From Caldora sp. SIO3E6 (GTDB lineage: Bacteria; Cyanobacteriota; Cyanobacteriia; Cyanobacteriales; Coleofasciculaceae): a stretch of DNA of 11,826 nt. Below the pieces are notes generated by a model that did not search any database, was not told the origin of the DNA, and worked only from the letters and a program-made list of their open reading frames with translations. The DNA lies in the NCBI GenBank assembly GCA_010672185.1, contig JAAHHL010000117.1, positions 1 through 11,826 of the forward strand, given 5' to 3'. Each line of letters starts with the position of its first letter. Position 1 is the stretch's first letter. This document shows, one piece after another, positions 4,360 through 11,826 of this stretch. Position numbers and translations under genes: made by a program.

Positions 4360-5436
4360 TTAGCCTTTTTTTGTTCCTTTGAGCCAATAGGTAGTCATTT
4401 CTCCTTTCCCTTTAACCATGATCGCACCTCGCTTCTCCAAGAGATACTTACCCTTTAAACACTCGTAAGTTGCAGCAGTAACCTGAATGTATCCTGGTAC
4501 TCCTGACGATTCCATTCGCGAGGCGACATTAACAGCATCACCCCACAAGTCGTAGCTAAACTTTTTTTTGCCAATCACCCCTGCCACTACTGAACCTGTA
4601 TTTATCCCAATACGCATTTGAAATGGTTGTTTCTGATTTACTCCAAATTTGGTAATTACCTGTTGCAGATCCAAAGCCATATCCGCAATTGCTTCCGCAT
4701 GGTCTAATCTTAGTCTCGGTAAGCCGCCTACTACCATATAGGCATCCCCAATAGTTTTAATTTTCTCTAAACTATGCTTCTGGGTTAATTCGTCAAAAGT
4801 GGAAAAAATTTGATTAAGTAAGTTGACCAATTCGTGGGGAGACATCCCGTCAGCAAGGGGAGTAAAACCAACAATATCTGCAAACATAACTGTCGCTTCA
4901 TCAAACTGCTCTGCGATGGGACTAGTGTCTTGTTTCAACTGTTGAGCGATCGCTTCTGGCAGTATATTCAGTAATAAGCGTTCTGACTTCTCCTGCTCTT
5001 GGTGCAAACGTGCATTTTGTTCTTGGAGTTGTTTTTGCAAGCGTCCAATGGTCAAGTGATTTTCTACACGAGCCAAAACTTCTTCTGGATGAAATGGTTT
5101 GCTGATGTAGTCTACTCCTCCCACACTAAAGGCTTTAACTTTATCCAAGGTTTCATTGAGAGCACTCAGAAAAATTATGGGAATTTCTTTGGTTTGTTCA
5201 GAAGCTTTCAACTGTTCACAGACTTCATAGCCATCGATTTCTGGCATCCTAATATCCAGTAAAATCAAATCTGGGGGGTCAGCTTGCACCCCTATCAAAG
5301 CCATCTTCCCGTTAAGAGCTTTTCTCACCTCATACCCCTGCTTAGTCAAAATGGTGGATAATAGGCGATGATTGTTAAGTTGATCATCAACAACGAGAAT
5401 TTTTCCTTTGAGTTCAGGCAATGGATCGCTATTCAT
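4360..5436 (-). CDS. Response regulator-adenylate cyclase (REC plus class III cyclase)
   Basis: 358 residues, cytoplasmic. REC domain at about 11-127: acidic pair D17/D18, phosphoacceptor D61 (LLDIRMP), S91 and K113. A coiled linker follows (130-155), then L-L-L-N-I-L-P-E (154-161), the conserved stretch found before many class III cyclases. The cyclase domain spans about 180-355: metal-binding Asp187 (FADIVGF) and Asp231 (KTIGDAYM); Lys225 with Asp296 (Y-D-L-W-G) is the adenine-selecting pair; Asn303 and Arg307 (VNVASR) are the transition-state residues. All needed residues are present, so it should make cAMP from ATP under phosphorylation control. Guanylate cyclase is less likely given the Lys/Asp pair. 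Its ATG overlaps the kinase stop by 8 bp (ATGAATAG), pointing to translational coupling and a cognate pair. The two proteins together resemble a split version of CyaC-type cyclases. Confidence 0.93.
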   Translation of the reverse strand: MNSDPLPELKGKILVVDDQLNNHRLLSTILTKQGYEVRKALNGKMALIGVQADPPDLILLDIRMPEIDGYEVCEQLKASEQTKEIPIIFLSALNETLDKVKAFSVGGVDYISKPFHPEEVLARVENHLTIGRLQKQLQEQNARLHQEQEKSERLLLNILPEAIAQQLKQDTSPIAEQFDEATVMFADIVGFTPLADGMSPHELVNLLNQIFSTFDELTQKHSLEKIKTIGDAYMVVGGLPRLRLDHAEAIADMALDLQQVITKFGVNQKQPFQMRIGINTGSVVAGVIGKKKFSYDLWGDAVNVASRMESSGVPGYIQVTAATYECLKGKYLLEKRGAIMVKGKGEMTTYWLKGTKKG

Positions 5437-8146
5437 TTTGTGGTTGAGTTAGTTCGATGATTAGATCGAAACGAATTTGCTCAGCTAAATCTGCTAAGGT
5501 TTCGGCTAGAGAGGTATGGGTTTCGGGGATTTGTTCAAGCAGTTGGAAGACTAGTGTATCATTAAGCTGGCTAGCTGCTTGGTGTAGCTGTGCTATCCAT
5601 TCAGTAGGCATAAAAGCCAAAACTTCTGGTGTCAGTACTTCTTGGGTAGATGATTTCTGAGGTGAGATAGTTTTGGTTGGTTCTTCATAAAGATAAACAA
5701 CTCCTAAATGTTCAGCCATCTTGTTAAAAAGCACAGATTCCTGGAAGGGTTTGCGCACAAAGTCATCGCAGCCTACTGCTAAAATATTCGCTCGCTCTTC
5801 CTTAAATGCACTGGCAGTCAAAGCAATAATCACAGTAGCTTGACCCTTTTTTGTGGCTTTAATCTGCTTAGTAGCTTCGTACCCATCCATCACTGGCATC
5901 CGCATATCCATCCAAATTAAGTGGGGTTGCCAAATTTGCCATAAAGCAACAGCTTGTTTACCATTTTTAGCTTCCCTCACCTCAAATCCCACCGTTTTCA
6001 ACAAATTAGTCACTACTTGGCGGTTCTCCCAGAGATCATCAACTACGAGAATGCGGTATTTAGGTTGCGATGGTGCAAGGCAAATCACTTGTTGAGTTGA
6101 TGCTTGAGTTGGAATATCCGCAGCCTTAGCTAGAGTAATTGCCACATCAAACTTAAAAATCGTCCCTTTTCCCACAGTACTACTGACCGAGATATTCCCT
6201 CCCATCATGTTGACAAACTTACGGCTAATGGGTAAACCTAAACCCGTTCCTTCCTGAGATTTTCGACCTGTTTCGGTTTGCACAAAGGGCTCAAACAAGG
6301 CATCTATTTCGGTTGTGGCAATACCAGAACCACTATCTTCAACTTCAAACAGTAATTTATCCTGTAGATCAGGGTGTCGCTGAATCAGGGTATGAAAATA
6401 AACATTAAATAATCTGGAGTAGTTGTCATTTAAGAGTTTAGCGATCGCTAATAAATAACCATCATCGCTAAAATCCGCAACCCCTAGATAAGCTACTCGC
6501 AGGATAACGTGACCTTTTTGGGTAAATTTAAGAGCATTGCCTAGTAAGTTAATCAAAACTTGCCGTAGTTTACTCTCGTCAGTTTGTATATATTGGGGAA
6601 CATCTGGAGCCAGATTAAAGCTTAGCTCTAAACTCTTAGATTTAGCTTTGATTTGTAACATCTCTTCTAAAGACTCCAGCAGATTATACAGGTCAAAGCT
6701 ATTTTGCTCGAGTTTGCTCCTGCCAGCCTCGATTTTGGACATTTCCAGGATATCGTTGAGCAATGCCAGCAAATGCTCTCCAGAGCGATTGATAATTCCC
6801 AGGTTTTTCTGTTGTGTCTGATTGAGGGATGAGTCCCGTTTCATCAGTTGGGAAAAACCGAGGATGGCATTAAGGGGAGTACGCAATTCGTGGCTCATGT
6901 TGGCAAGAAATTCACTTTTCGCCGTATTAGCTACTTCCGCTGCTTCTTTGGCTTGTTTGAGATTGGCTGTCCGTTCCTCTACCCGGATTTCTAGTTCCTC
7001 ATTGTTTTTGGCTAAAGCAGCAAAGGATTCCCGCAACTTAGATGCCATAATACTAAAAGCCCTAGATAAAAAACCAATTTCATCCTCATCCACAACAGGC
7101 TCTTTAAGACTCAAATCGCTACCTGCTACCTGCTGAGCTGTATTGATCATTGCCGAAATTGGTTCGCTAATCTGGCGAGAGACCAGATACACTACCATCA
7201 GCATCAGTCCAGCCAAGCTAAAGCCAATCACCAAAATATTATTGGCTACCTGTTTAGCAGGAGCAAAAGCTTCTTGCTTGTCGATTTCAACTAATAACGC
7301 TAGTTTGGGATTGTCCAGGTTGCGATAGACACCGATAACTGGCACTCCCTCATAATTCAAATACAACCCTTGACCACTGTTTCCTCCCATAGCATGATCA
7401 ACTCCAATACTACTTACACTTTGAGAGTATGGTTGAGTCTCAGACTGCTCTGATGAGATCAAGACATTTTTTTCTTCCCACCTAGCCACTAGATAGATTT
7501 CGTCACTCTCCCTCGAACCAGTTTGTCTTTCTAGTAGTTCACCTAGTTTTTGGAACTCCACTACAGCTGAAAGGGTGCAAATCGGGTTACCAGATTGATC
7601 ATGTATTGGTGTGGCGAAAACAAGCTCGTTTTTTCCGGTAACAGATGAATGGTGAAAAAGCTGTTTAACATTTGTTGGCTTTGTACTGGAGTCAGTTGTA
7701 GTAGTGCCCCAAAATTGCTCTGTACCCTCTAAAGTTTTATTGGTAGAAAAAACTACAATGTTTTCGGGGGTGAGAAGAGAAATCTCCTTGATGCTGGACT
7801 TGATAGCAGCAACATAAGAAAAGTATTTATCAAAGCTTTGATAGGCTAGTAGATAATCCTCGGATGGTTTTCTGGAGTTTCCTTGAGTCGTCACTGCCTC
7901 TGCATAAGCTTGTAGTTCTGGCAATTGAGCAGATAACAGTAAGACTTGGCGCTGATTGTTCAGCCATTTGTTAATCTCATCGACTTTGAGAGAAGACACA
8001 GCCTGGAGTCGATCAAAAACAGATAACTCAAGAGAATCCCTGGCTAGATTGTAAGCTTGAATCACGACAATGCTTACCAATACCAAGGACAAGATGCTAA
8101 AAGAGAGGACAAGTTTAGAAAGCAGGCTATTTTTGAAAGATTTCAT
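5429..8146 (-). CDS. Hybrid sensor histidine kinase (dCACHE-HAMP-HisKA-HATPase-REC)
   Basis: 905 residues, membrane-bound. TM1 about 11-31, extracytoplasmic sensor about 33-302 with dCACHE-like blocks (EISLLTPENIVVFST; LVFATPIHDQSGNPICTLS), TM2 about 303-323, HAMP about 324-378, coiled coil to 410. HisKA: FLANMSHELRTPLNAILGFS with phosphorylated His419. HATPase: N-box Asn537, G1 D604-S-G-S-G608, F-box LFEPFV (618-622 region), G2 GTGLGL (633-638). REC: D703/D704, phosphoacceptor D747 (MDMRMP), T777, K799. The last 85 residues (E-W-I-A-Q-L-H-Q-A-A and F-D-L-I-I-E-L) form a helical tail common in cyanobacterial hybrid kinases, perhaps a degenerate HPt. Odd point: about 40 extra residues (about 555-595) between the N-box strand and G1. 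The ligand is unknown; dCACHE domains often bind small metabolites. It should donate phosphate to the overlapping REC-cyclase. Confidence 0.94.
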   Translation of the reverse strand: MKSFKNSLLSKLVLSFSILSLVLVSIVVIQAYNLARDSLELSVFDRLQAVSSLKVDEINKWLNNQRQVLLLSAQLPELQAYAEAVTTQGNSRKPSEDYLLAYQSFDKYFSYVAAIKSSIKEISLLTPENIVVFSTNKTLEGTEQFWGTTTTDSSTKPTNVKQLFHHSSVTGKNELVFATPIHDQSGNPICTLSAVVEFQKLGELLERQTGSRESDEIYLVARWEEKNVLISSEQSETQPYSQSVSSIGVDHAMGGNSGQGLYLNYEGVPVIGVYRNLDNPKLALLVEIDKQEAFAPAKQVANNILVIGFSLAGLMLMVVYLVSRQISEPISAMINTAQQVAGSDLSLKEPVVDEDEIGFLSRAFSIMASKLRESFAALAKNNEELEIRVEERTANLKQAKEAAEVANTAKSEFLANMSHELRTPLNAILGFSQLMKRDSSLNQTQQKNLGIINRSGEHLLALLNDILEMSKIEAGRSKLEQNSFDLYNLLESLEEMLQIKAKSKSLELSFNLAPDVPQYIQTDESKLRQVLINLLGNALKFTQKGHVILRVAYLGVADFSDDGYLLAIAKLLNDNYSRLFNVYFHTLIQRHPDLQDKLLFEVEDSGSGIATTEIDALFEPFVQTETGRKSQEGTGLGLPISRKFVNMMGGNISVSSTVGKGTIFKFDVAITLAKAADIPTQASTQQVICLAPSQPKYRILVVDDLWENRQVVTNLLKTVGFEVREAKNGKQAVALWQIWQPHLIWMDMRMPVMDGYEATKQIKATKKGQATVIIALTASAFKEERANILAVGCDDFVRKPFQESVLFNKMAEHLGVVYLYEEPTKTISPQKSSTQEVLTPEVLAFMPTEWIAQLHQAASQLNDTLVFQLLEQIPETHTSLAETLADLAEQIRFDLIIELTQPQNE

Positions 8147-8312
8147 TATCGCTATTTAACTTAGTGCCATTTGGTTTAAGCTCCTTATTTTTTTTTAATC
8201 TTTACAACTCAACGCCTGTCTTGTCTATCCGAAAATTTACGTAATTTTGTATGCTTGCATTGTTCAATATGTACATTCCACAGGCTGACAATCTTGATTG
8301 CGTTGAATTTCA
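8147..8312. other. Intergenic stretch upstream of the kinase
   Basis: 166 bp between the membrane-protein stop and the kinase start on the - strand. I see no hairpin with T-tract, no clear promoter and no strong ribosome binding site for the kinase. A 9-base A-run (on the - strand) lies about 45 bases before the kinase ATG. Read-through from the membrane-protein gene is therefore possible. Confidence 0.4.
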
Positions 8313-9476
8313 TTATTCCCCAAATAACGGGGGTAACCGACCCAGATTTGGTATAACTACCCCCATTGCTATAATTACTGCATATGTAGTTATCCCTAGC
8401 CAAAATAGAGGAATCCCTCTCCAAGAGTGAATTGCAATTTGAGATGGTGGGGTAAACTCAACTTGAAACTTGGCAACTTCTGTGACAGTTTCACCTACCA
8501 CTAGATCTTCATAACTAGAATTGCTTGCGACCTGAGGTAGTGGAGTTTCATCAACATGAGCTATTGATCGTTGATTCATACCTTGGAAAAGAATGATATT
8601 ACCACTACGGTTAATTACCACCAAATAACTTAATTTTCCTATAGACATTCCTAGATCTGTTAACCATATTTTAGAAATACGTTGATACAATTTTTGAGAT
8701 AATTCTTGAATTTCCCAAAAATCAACGATATCTGGAGCTAAGGCCAAGTAATCATTGAATGTATTGTTTTTTTTAGTGGATTTTTTGCGCAGGATGCAAA
8801 AGGCAATTGCCATTGTTGCTGGTAGTATTAAACTAACATATGCTAGATCGAGTCTTATTGAATAATTAAAATGTATTGAGTATAATCTCAAAAATATAAT
8901 TATTGATGATAATACTACCGAAATGGCCGGTACAAAAACCCACCATTGAGCATTAATGACGTATGGACGTAAAATAGACCATTGTAAATATCCACAAATT
9001 AAAAGGGTTACAATTAAACTAAAATATAATACAATAAAATATATAACAAAGAGACTCAACGTAATTTTATCAACCTGTAGAGTCAGCAATTTCCATAAAT
9101 CACCCATAGAATTAGAGGTGAACTTTATAAGTATAATATTAAAACACGCTACTAAAATCCATTTCCAGTCTGGTATATATCTAGAAATAATGAATAATTG
9201 AAAAGTTCCAGTAATACTACCGGTGATAGTGCCTATAATAATTGCTATTAAATATTGATTTTGAATTGGCCATAAAACCTCAAAGAATCCCTGTTTAGTA
9301 ATAAAAAATATTATAATTTCAGCTAAAAGTGTAGCAACGATAAAAAGAATAATAAATTTGGTTCGGTCAAATGGCTTTATTAAAAGTTGTTGAGCATCAG
9401 TAAATTTATATGAAGAATAATTGAGACTATTAATTACTTTTTTTGTAAATTCGTGAATTCGTCTTAAAAAAAACAT
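8313..9476 (-). CDS. Multi-pass membrane protein with soluble C-terminal domain, unknown function
   Basis: 387 residues. Hydrophobic helices at about 41-60, 74-96, 105-120, 136-163 (long, perhaps two), 177-197 and 210-228, then a soluble region 230-355, and a last helix at about 357-376. The soluble part starts with W-E-I-Q-E-L-S-Q-K-L-Y and contains LVVINRSGNIILFQGMNQ, DETPLPQ and FTPPSQIAIHSWRG. From memory this resembles a cyanobacterial domain with a TonB-C-like pattern (strand, N-x-x-G-x-I, 'ETPLP', 'F-T-P'). That link is tentative. The membrane half is encoded by strikingly AT-rich DNA (for example around 8860-9060), lower in GC than its neighbours. The first in-frame ATG is 9474-9476, preceded by a stop two codons earlier; no Shine-Dalgarno is seen. 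It is the first gene of the - strand run leading into the kinase and cyclase. Confidence 0.75.
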   Translation of the reverse strand: MFFLRRIHEFTKKVINSLNYSSYKFTDAQQLLIKPFDRTKFIILFIVATLLAEIIIFFITKQGFFEVLWPIQNQYLIAIIIGTITGSITGTFQLFIISRYIPDWKWILVACFNIILIKFTSNSMGDLWKLLTLQVDKITLSLFVIYFIVLYFSLIVTLLICGYLQWSILRPYVINAQWWVFVPAISVVLSSIIIFLRLYSIHFNYSIRLDLAYVSLILPATMAIAFCILRKKSTKKNNTFNDYLALAPDIVDFWEIQELSQKLYQRISKIWLTDLGMSIGKLSYLVVINRSGNIILFQGMNQRSIAHVDETPLPQVASNSSYEDLVVGETVTEVAKFQVEFTPPSQIAIHSWRGIPLFWLGITTYAVIIAMGVVIPNLGRLPPLFGE

Positions 9477-9570
9477 AGATCAGTACCATCATAACAAAGT
9501 TAACTAGATCACCTATTTTAAGTAGTAACCGTTCTTCCCTCGGAGCTTCGGAGCCTTTTGACTTGAAAGA

Positions 9571-9610
9571 GACGCGGGGAGGTGGGGACACGAGGACGCG
9601 GAGAGAGGGA
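9571..9610. repeat. Octamer tandem array (GACGCGGG units)
   Basis: Five 8-bp units: GACGCGGG, GAGGTGGG, GACACGAG, GACGCGGA, GAGAGGGA. It is the reverse-complement family of the 4281-4312 array and lies about 95 bases upstream of the membrane-protein start. A partial echo (CGGAGCTT CGGAGCCT, 9541-9556) precedes it. Confidence 0.8.
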
Positions 9611-9661
9611 ATTTCATGCATGGTGGTGAAAAATTTTTTCATCGGGACTGCCTTCAAAGCA

Positions 9662-10081
9662 CTAGTTATCTGACATGGTAGATTCGATGATGGCTGATGA
9701 TTTTTGTAACCAAAAAGTATATAGAGCCAGAATAACAGCCGCGATCGCTTCTGCTAAAATTACTAAGTTGATGGTCAAGGAAAGCATTCCAATTGGTGTC
9801 ATAACATAGTGCCCTAAAACCAACAGGCTCAGAAAGCAGTAGATGTATATGAGCAAATAACCTAATTTTAGGCTGCCTCTAAGATAAAGGAGATATCCAA
9901 TGCAGCTAAATGGAGTCATTACGAACCATAAGGTGTCAATCAAAGATGGAGTAATCCAATCAGGTTCATAATATTGTGGCAAAAACATCATGTTGTGGAT
10001 GTAATGTCCTAAAGAGACAATAATATTTAAGATAATTAAGAGCAAAAGTACAATATTCTGTTTAGAGGGACTAGTCTGCAT
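9662..10081 (-). CDS. Four-helix integral membrane protein, unknown function
   Basis: 139 residues with four hydrophobic segments at about 8-26, 50-67, 73-93 and 98-125. Conserved-looking polar features sit at helix ends: G-H-Y-I-H-N (25-30), Q-Y-Y-E-P-D-W (36-42), D49-x-x-W-F (49-53), G-Y-L-L-Y (62-66) and L-G-H-Y (89-92). I do not recognise a named family, although the H-Y-x-x-N ... Y-x-E-P-x-W layout looks familiar from uncharacterised bacterial membrane proteins. The paired His-Tyr motifs on helices 1 and 3 might bind a metal or haem, but that is speculation. Start ATG (10079-10081) has no strong Shine-Dalgarno. It lies downstream of clpC in the same direction but beyond the clpC terminator, so it probably has its own promoter. 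No terminator seen at its end. Confidence 0.7.
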   Translation of the reverse strand: MQTSPSKQNIVLLLLIILNIIVSLGHYIHNMMFLPQYYEPDWITPSLIDTLWFVMTPFSCIGYLLYLRGSLKLGYLLIYIYCFLSLLVLGHYVMTPIGMLSLTINLVILAEAIAAVILALYTFWLQKSSAIIESTMSDN

Positions 10082-10125
10082 AATTCTATATATCCAATCT
10101 TGACAACTGATTCAGGTGTACCTCA

Positions 10126-10146
10126 TTGCAGCGGTAAGCGCTGTAA
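10126..10146. promoter_or_regulatory. Short hairpin upstream of the four-helix protein
   Basis: TTGCAGCG and CGCTGTAA arms around a 5-base loop (one G-T pair), centred about 55 bases before the gene's ATG on the - strand. It might be an operator or a 5' UTR stem; on the + strand it is followed by a short TTTT but no + gene ends here. Confidence 0.3.
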
Positions 10147-10163
10147 CAGTTTTCCTTAATACA

Positions 10164-10200
10164 GAAAAAAACAGTAGAGAAATAACCCCTCTCTACTGTT
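10164..10200 (-). terminator. Intrinsic terminator of clpC
   Basis: On the - strand, AACAGTAGAGA, a 9-base loop, then TCTCTACTGTT: a perfect 11-bp stem followed directly by a T-tract (A-run 10165-10170 on the + strand). It begins 33 bases after the clpC stop codon, the usual position. The T-tract occurs only in this orientation. Confidence 0.92.
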
Positions 10201-10233
10201 CAACTCCATTAGTTATTGCTCATAACCAACTAA

Positions 10234-11826
10234 TTAATCAACCCCTTGAGGCAATAGCTCTCGTTTCTCACTGGGAAGCACTTTAACTTTGCCCTCTTCA
10301 TCAACATCGACAACAGCAGTGTCTCCATCCTTGATGCTACCACCGAGGATTTCCTCAGCTAGAACATCTTCCAACAACCGCATAATTGCCCGACGTAAAG
10401 GACGTGCACCATAACTGGGGTTATAACCCTCTTCTACTAACCGCTCCTTGAACCGGTCCGTAACTTCTAAGGTGATACCCTGTTCAGTTAAGCGACTAAA
10501 CACTTCCTTGAGTAAGATATCAGCGATTGATTTAATCTCCTCTTTGTTGAGTTGACGGAAGACAATAATTTCATCTAGGCGGTTGAGGAACTCTGGACGG
10601 AAATATTGCTTGAGTTCTTCGTTAACCAAGGAACGAATGCGATTGTACTGGGACTCAGCTTGATTGTCGCTAAACTCGAAGCCGAGACTACCGCCACCTT
10701 TTTCGATGACCTTAGAACCGATGTTAGAGGTCATAATCAGTAGGGTATTTTTGAAATCTACTGTTCGACCCTTGGCATCGGTGAGACGCCCATCTTCCAA
10801 GATTTGTAGTAACATATTGAAGACATCAGGGTGAGCCTTCTCAATTTCGTCCCACAAAACTACTGTGTAAGGACGCCGCCGCACTGCTTCTGTGAGCTGA
10901 CCCCCTTCGTTGTAGCCGACGTATCCTGGAGGGGAACCAATCAGTTTACTGACGGTATGACGCTCCATATATTCCGACATATCCAGGCGAATCATTGCTT
11001 CTTCTGAACCGAAGAAGTAAGCTGCCAAAGATTTTGCTAGTTCGGTTTTACCAACCCCTGTAGGACCAGAGAAGATAAAGCTGGCAATGGGACGATTGGG
11101 ACTCTTTAAACCTACTCTTGCCCGACGAATAGCACGGGAAACTGCTTTAACTGCATCCTCTTGACCAATTAGGCGCTGATGCAGGGTATCTTCCATATGC
11201 AGCAGTTTCTCGGACTCAGATTCGGTGAGTTTCTGTACTGGCACACCAGTCCAAGAAGCCACAATATGGGCAATGTCCTCTTCATCCACTTGCGGAGAGG
11301 TATCCTCGCTCCCACCTTCAGACTTTTTGTTCTGAGCAATCGAGCGAATTTCTGCCTTGATTTCCATCTCGCGATCGCGCAATTCCCCTGCTTTATCAAA
11401 ATCTTGGGAGCGAACTGCATCGTCTTTATCTTTGAGTACCTGGCGCAGTTCCTTATCCAACTCTTTAGCTGCTGGTGGTAGCTGGGAGTTAATTAGGCGT
11501 ACACGGCTGCCTGCTTCATCAATTAAATCAATAGCTTTATCTGGTAAGTAGCGGTCCGAAATATAACGATCTGAAAGCTTAGCTGCTGCCTCCAGAGCTT
11601 CATCCAAAATTTTCAACTTGTGATGTTGCTCATAGCGCTCCCGTAAGCCGTAGAGAATCTCTATGGTTTCCTCGACGGAGGGTTCACCTACCATTACTGG
11701 TTGAAAACGACGCTCCAGAGCGGCATCTCGTTCGATATGCTTACGGTACTCATCTAAGGTAGTAGCACCAATACATTGCAGTTCTCCTCTAGCTAAGGCT
11801 GGCTTGAGGATATTAGCTGCATCGAT
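10234..11826 (-). CDS. clpC: ATP-dependent Clp protease ATP-binding subunit ClpC (5' truncated by window)
   Basis: Hsp100 AAA+ unfoldase that feeds substrates to ClpP/ClpR in the cytoplasm. 530 residues are visible and the frame is open to the right edge; full ClpC is about 820-840. The visible part starts in the first AAA+ domain (RGELQCIGATTLDEYRKHIE, then the Arg-finger region ERDAALERRFQPV). A UVR/middle region follows (about 125-161), which sets it apart from ClpB. The second AAA+ domain has Walker A GPTGVGKT (254-261), Walker B V-V-L-W-D-E (322-327, Trp where Leu or Phe is more usual), sensor 1 T-S-N-I-G-S, and sensor 2 G-A-R-P-L-R-R. The L-G-F tripeptide (381-383) in the GGGSLGFEF loop marks it as a ClpP binder. 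The M at 11692-11694 is internal and not the start. Transcription ends at the strong hairpin at 10164-10200. Confidence 0.97.
   Translation of the reverse strand: MDAANILKPALARGELQCIGATTLDEYRKHIERDAALERRFQPVMVGEPSVEETIEILYGLRERYEQHHKLKILDEALEAAAKLSDRYISDRYLPDKAIDLIDEAGSRVRLINSQLPPAAKELDKELRQVLKDKDDAVRSQDFDKAGELRDREMEIKAEIRSIAQNKKSEGGSEDTSPQVDEEDIAHIVASWTGVPVQKLTESESEKLLHMEDTLHQRLIGQEDAVKAVSRAIRRARVGLKSPNRPIASFIFSGPTGVGKTELAKSLAAYFFGSEEAMIRLDMSEYMERHTVSKLIGSPPGYVGYNEGGQLTEAVRRRPYTVVLWDEIEKAHPDVFNMLLQILEDGRLTDAKGRTVDFKNTLLIMTSNIGSKVIEKGGGSLGFEFSDNQAESQYNRIRSLVNEELKQYFRPEFLNRLDEIIVFRQLNKEEIKSIADILLKEVFSRLTEQGITLEVTDRFKERLVEEGYNPSYGARPLRRAIMRLLEDVLAEEILGGSIKDGDTAVVDVDEEGKVKVLPSEKRELLPQGVD

Noticed and set aside
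4999..5262. + strand frames inside the cyclase and kinase genes
   Set aside because: Antisense shadows of strongly supported domains; no ribosome binding site or recognisable protein.
9430..9642. 70-codon - strand frame starting MKKFFTTMHEIPSL with a weak GAAGG upstream
   Set aside because: Its middle is encoded by the octamer array (Ser/Pro/Arg-Val repeats) and its end overlaps the start of the 387-residue membrane protein in another frame. It looks like a repeat-made frame; expression cannot be excluded.

Overview
The window looks like chromosomal DNA of a filamentous or otherwise large-genome cyanobacterium. I see at least nine copies of the HIP1 octamer GCGATCGC (starting near 771, 805, 1423, 2636, 2812, 4946, 6441, 9741 and 11371). 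Short 7-bp and 8-bp tandem arrays (STRR-type) lie between genes, and the proteins (ClpC, a dCACHE hybrid kinase with a REC-cyclase partner, a small Cys4 protein, DUF2834) are of cyanobacterial type. I cannot name the genus from sequence alone.

Left part (1-2450): the 3' end of glutathione synthetase (gshB), a complete Gfo/Idh/MocA oxidoreductase on the + strand, and a convergent DinB-like gene on the - strand. Heptamer arrays fill the gaps and sit directly against the stop codons. The oxidoreductase's start codon lies inside one array. A 91-bp inverted-repeat element splits the first array region.

Middle left (2451-4359): a second MITE-like element (2478-2574) and a - strand pair. The pair is a 24-codon small ORF with a strong ribosome binding site, followed 12 nt later by a DUF2834 membrane protein. 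Divergently, a small exported cysteine-containing protein is preceded by two AT-rich palindromes. A tiny Cys4 protein lies between two copies of a 68-bp direct repeat. The 3884-4359 gap has no convincing gene.

Centre (4360-9476, all - strand): a signalling cluster. It runs from a seven-TM membrane protein of very AT-rich DNA, to a 905-residue hybrid histidine kinase, to a REC-adenylate cyclase whose start codon overlaps the kinase stop. Infer a phosphorelay controlling cAMP synthesis: kinase senses an extracytoplasmic cue, passes phosphate to its own and/or the cyclase REC domain, and output is cAMP. The cluster is bracketed by octamer arrays of the same family in opposite orientations.

Right part (9477-11826): a four-TM protein of unknown function and the 3' part of clpC, which ends with a clear intrinsic terminator. 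The clpC start lies beyond the right edge.
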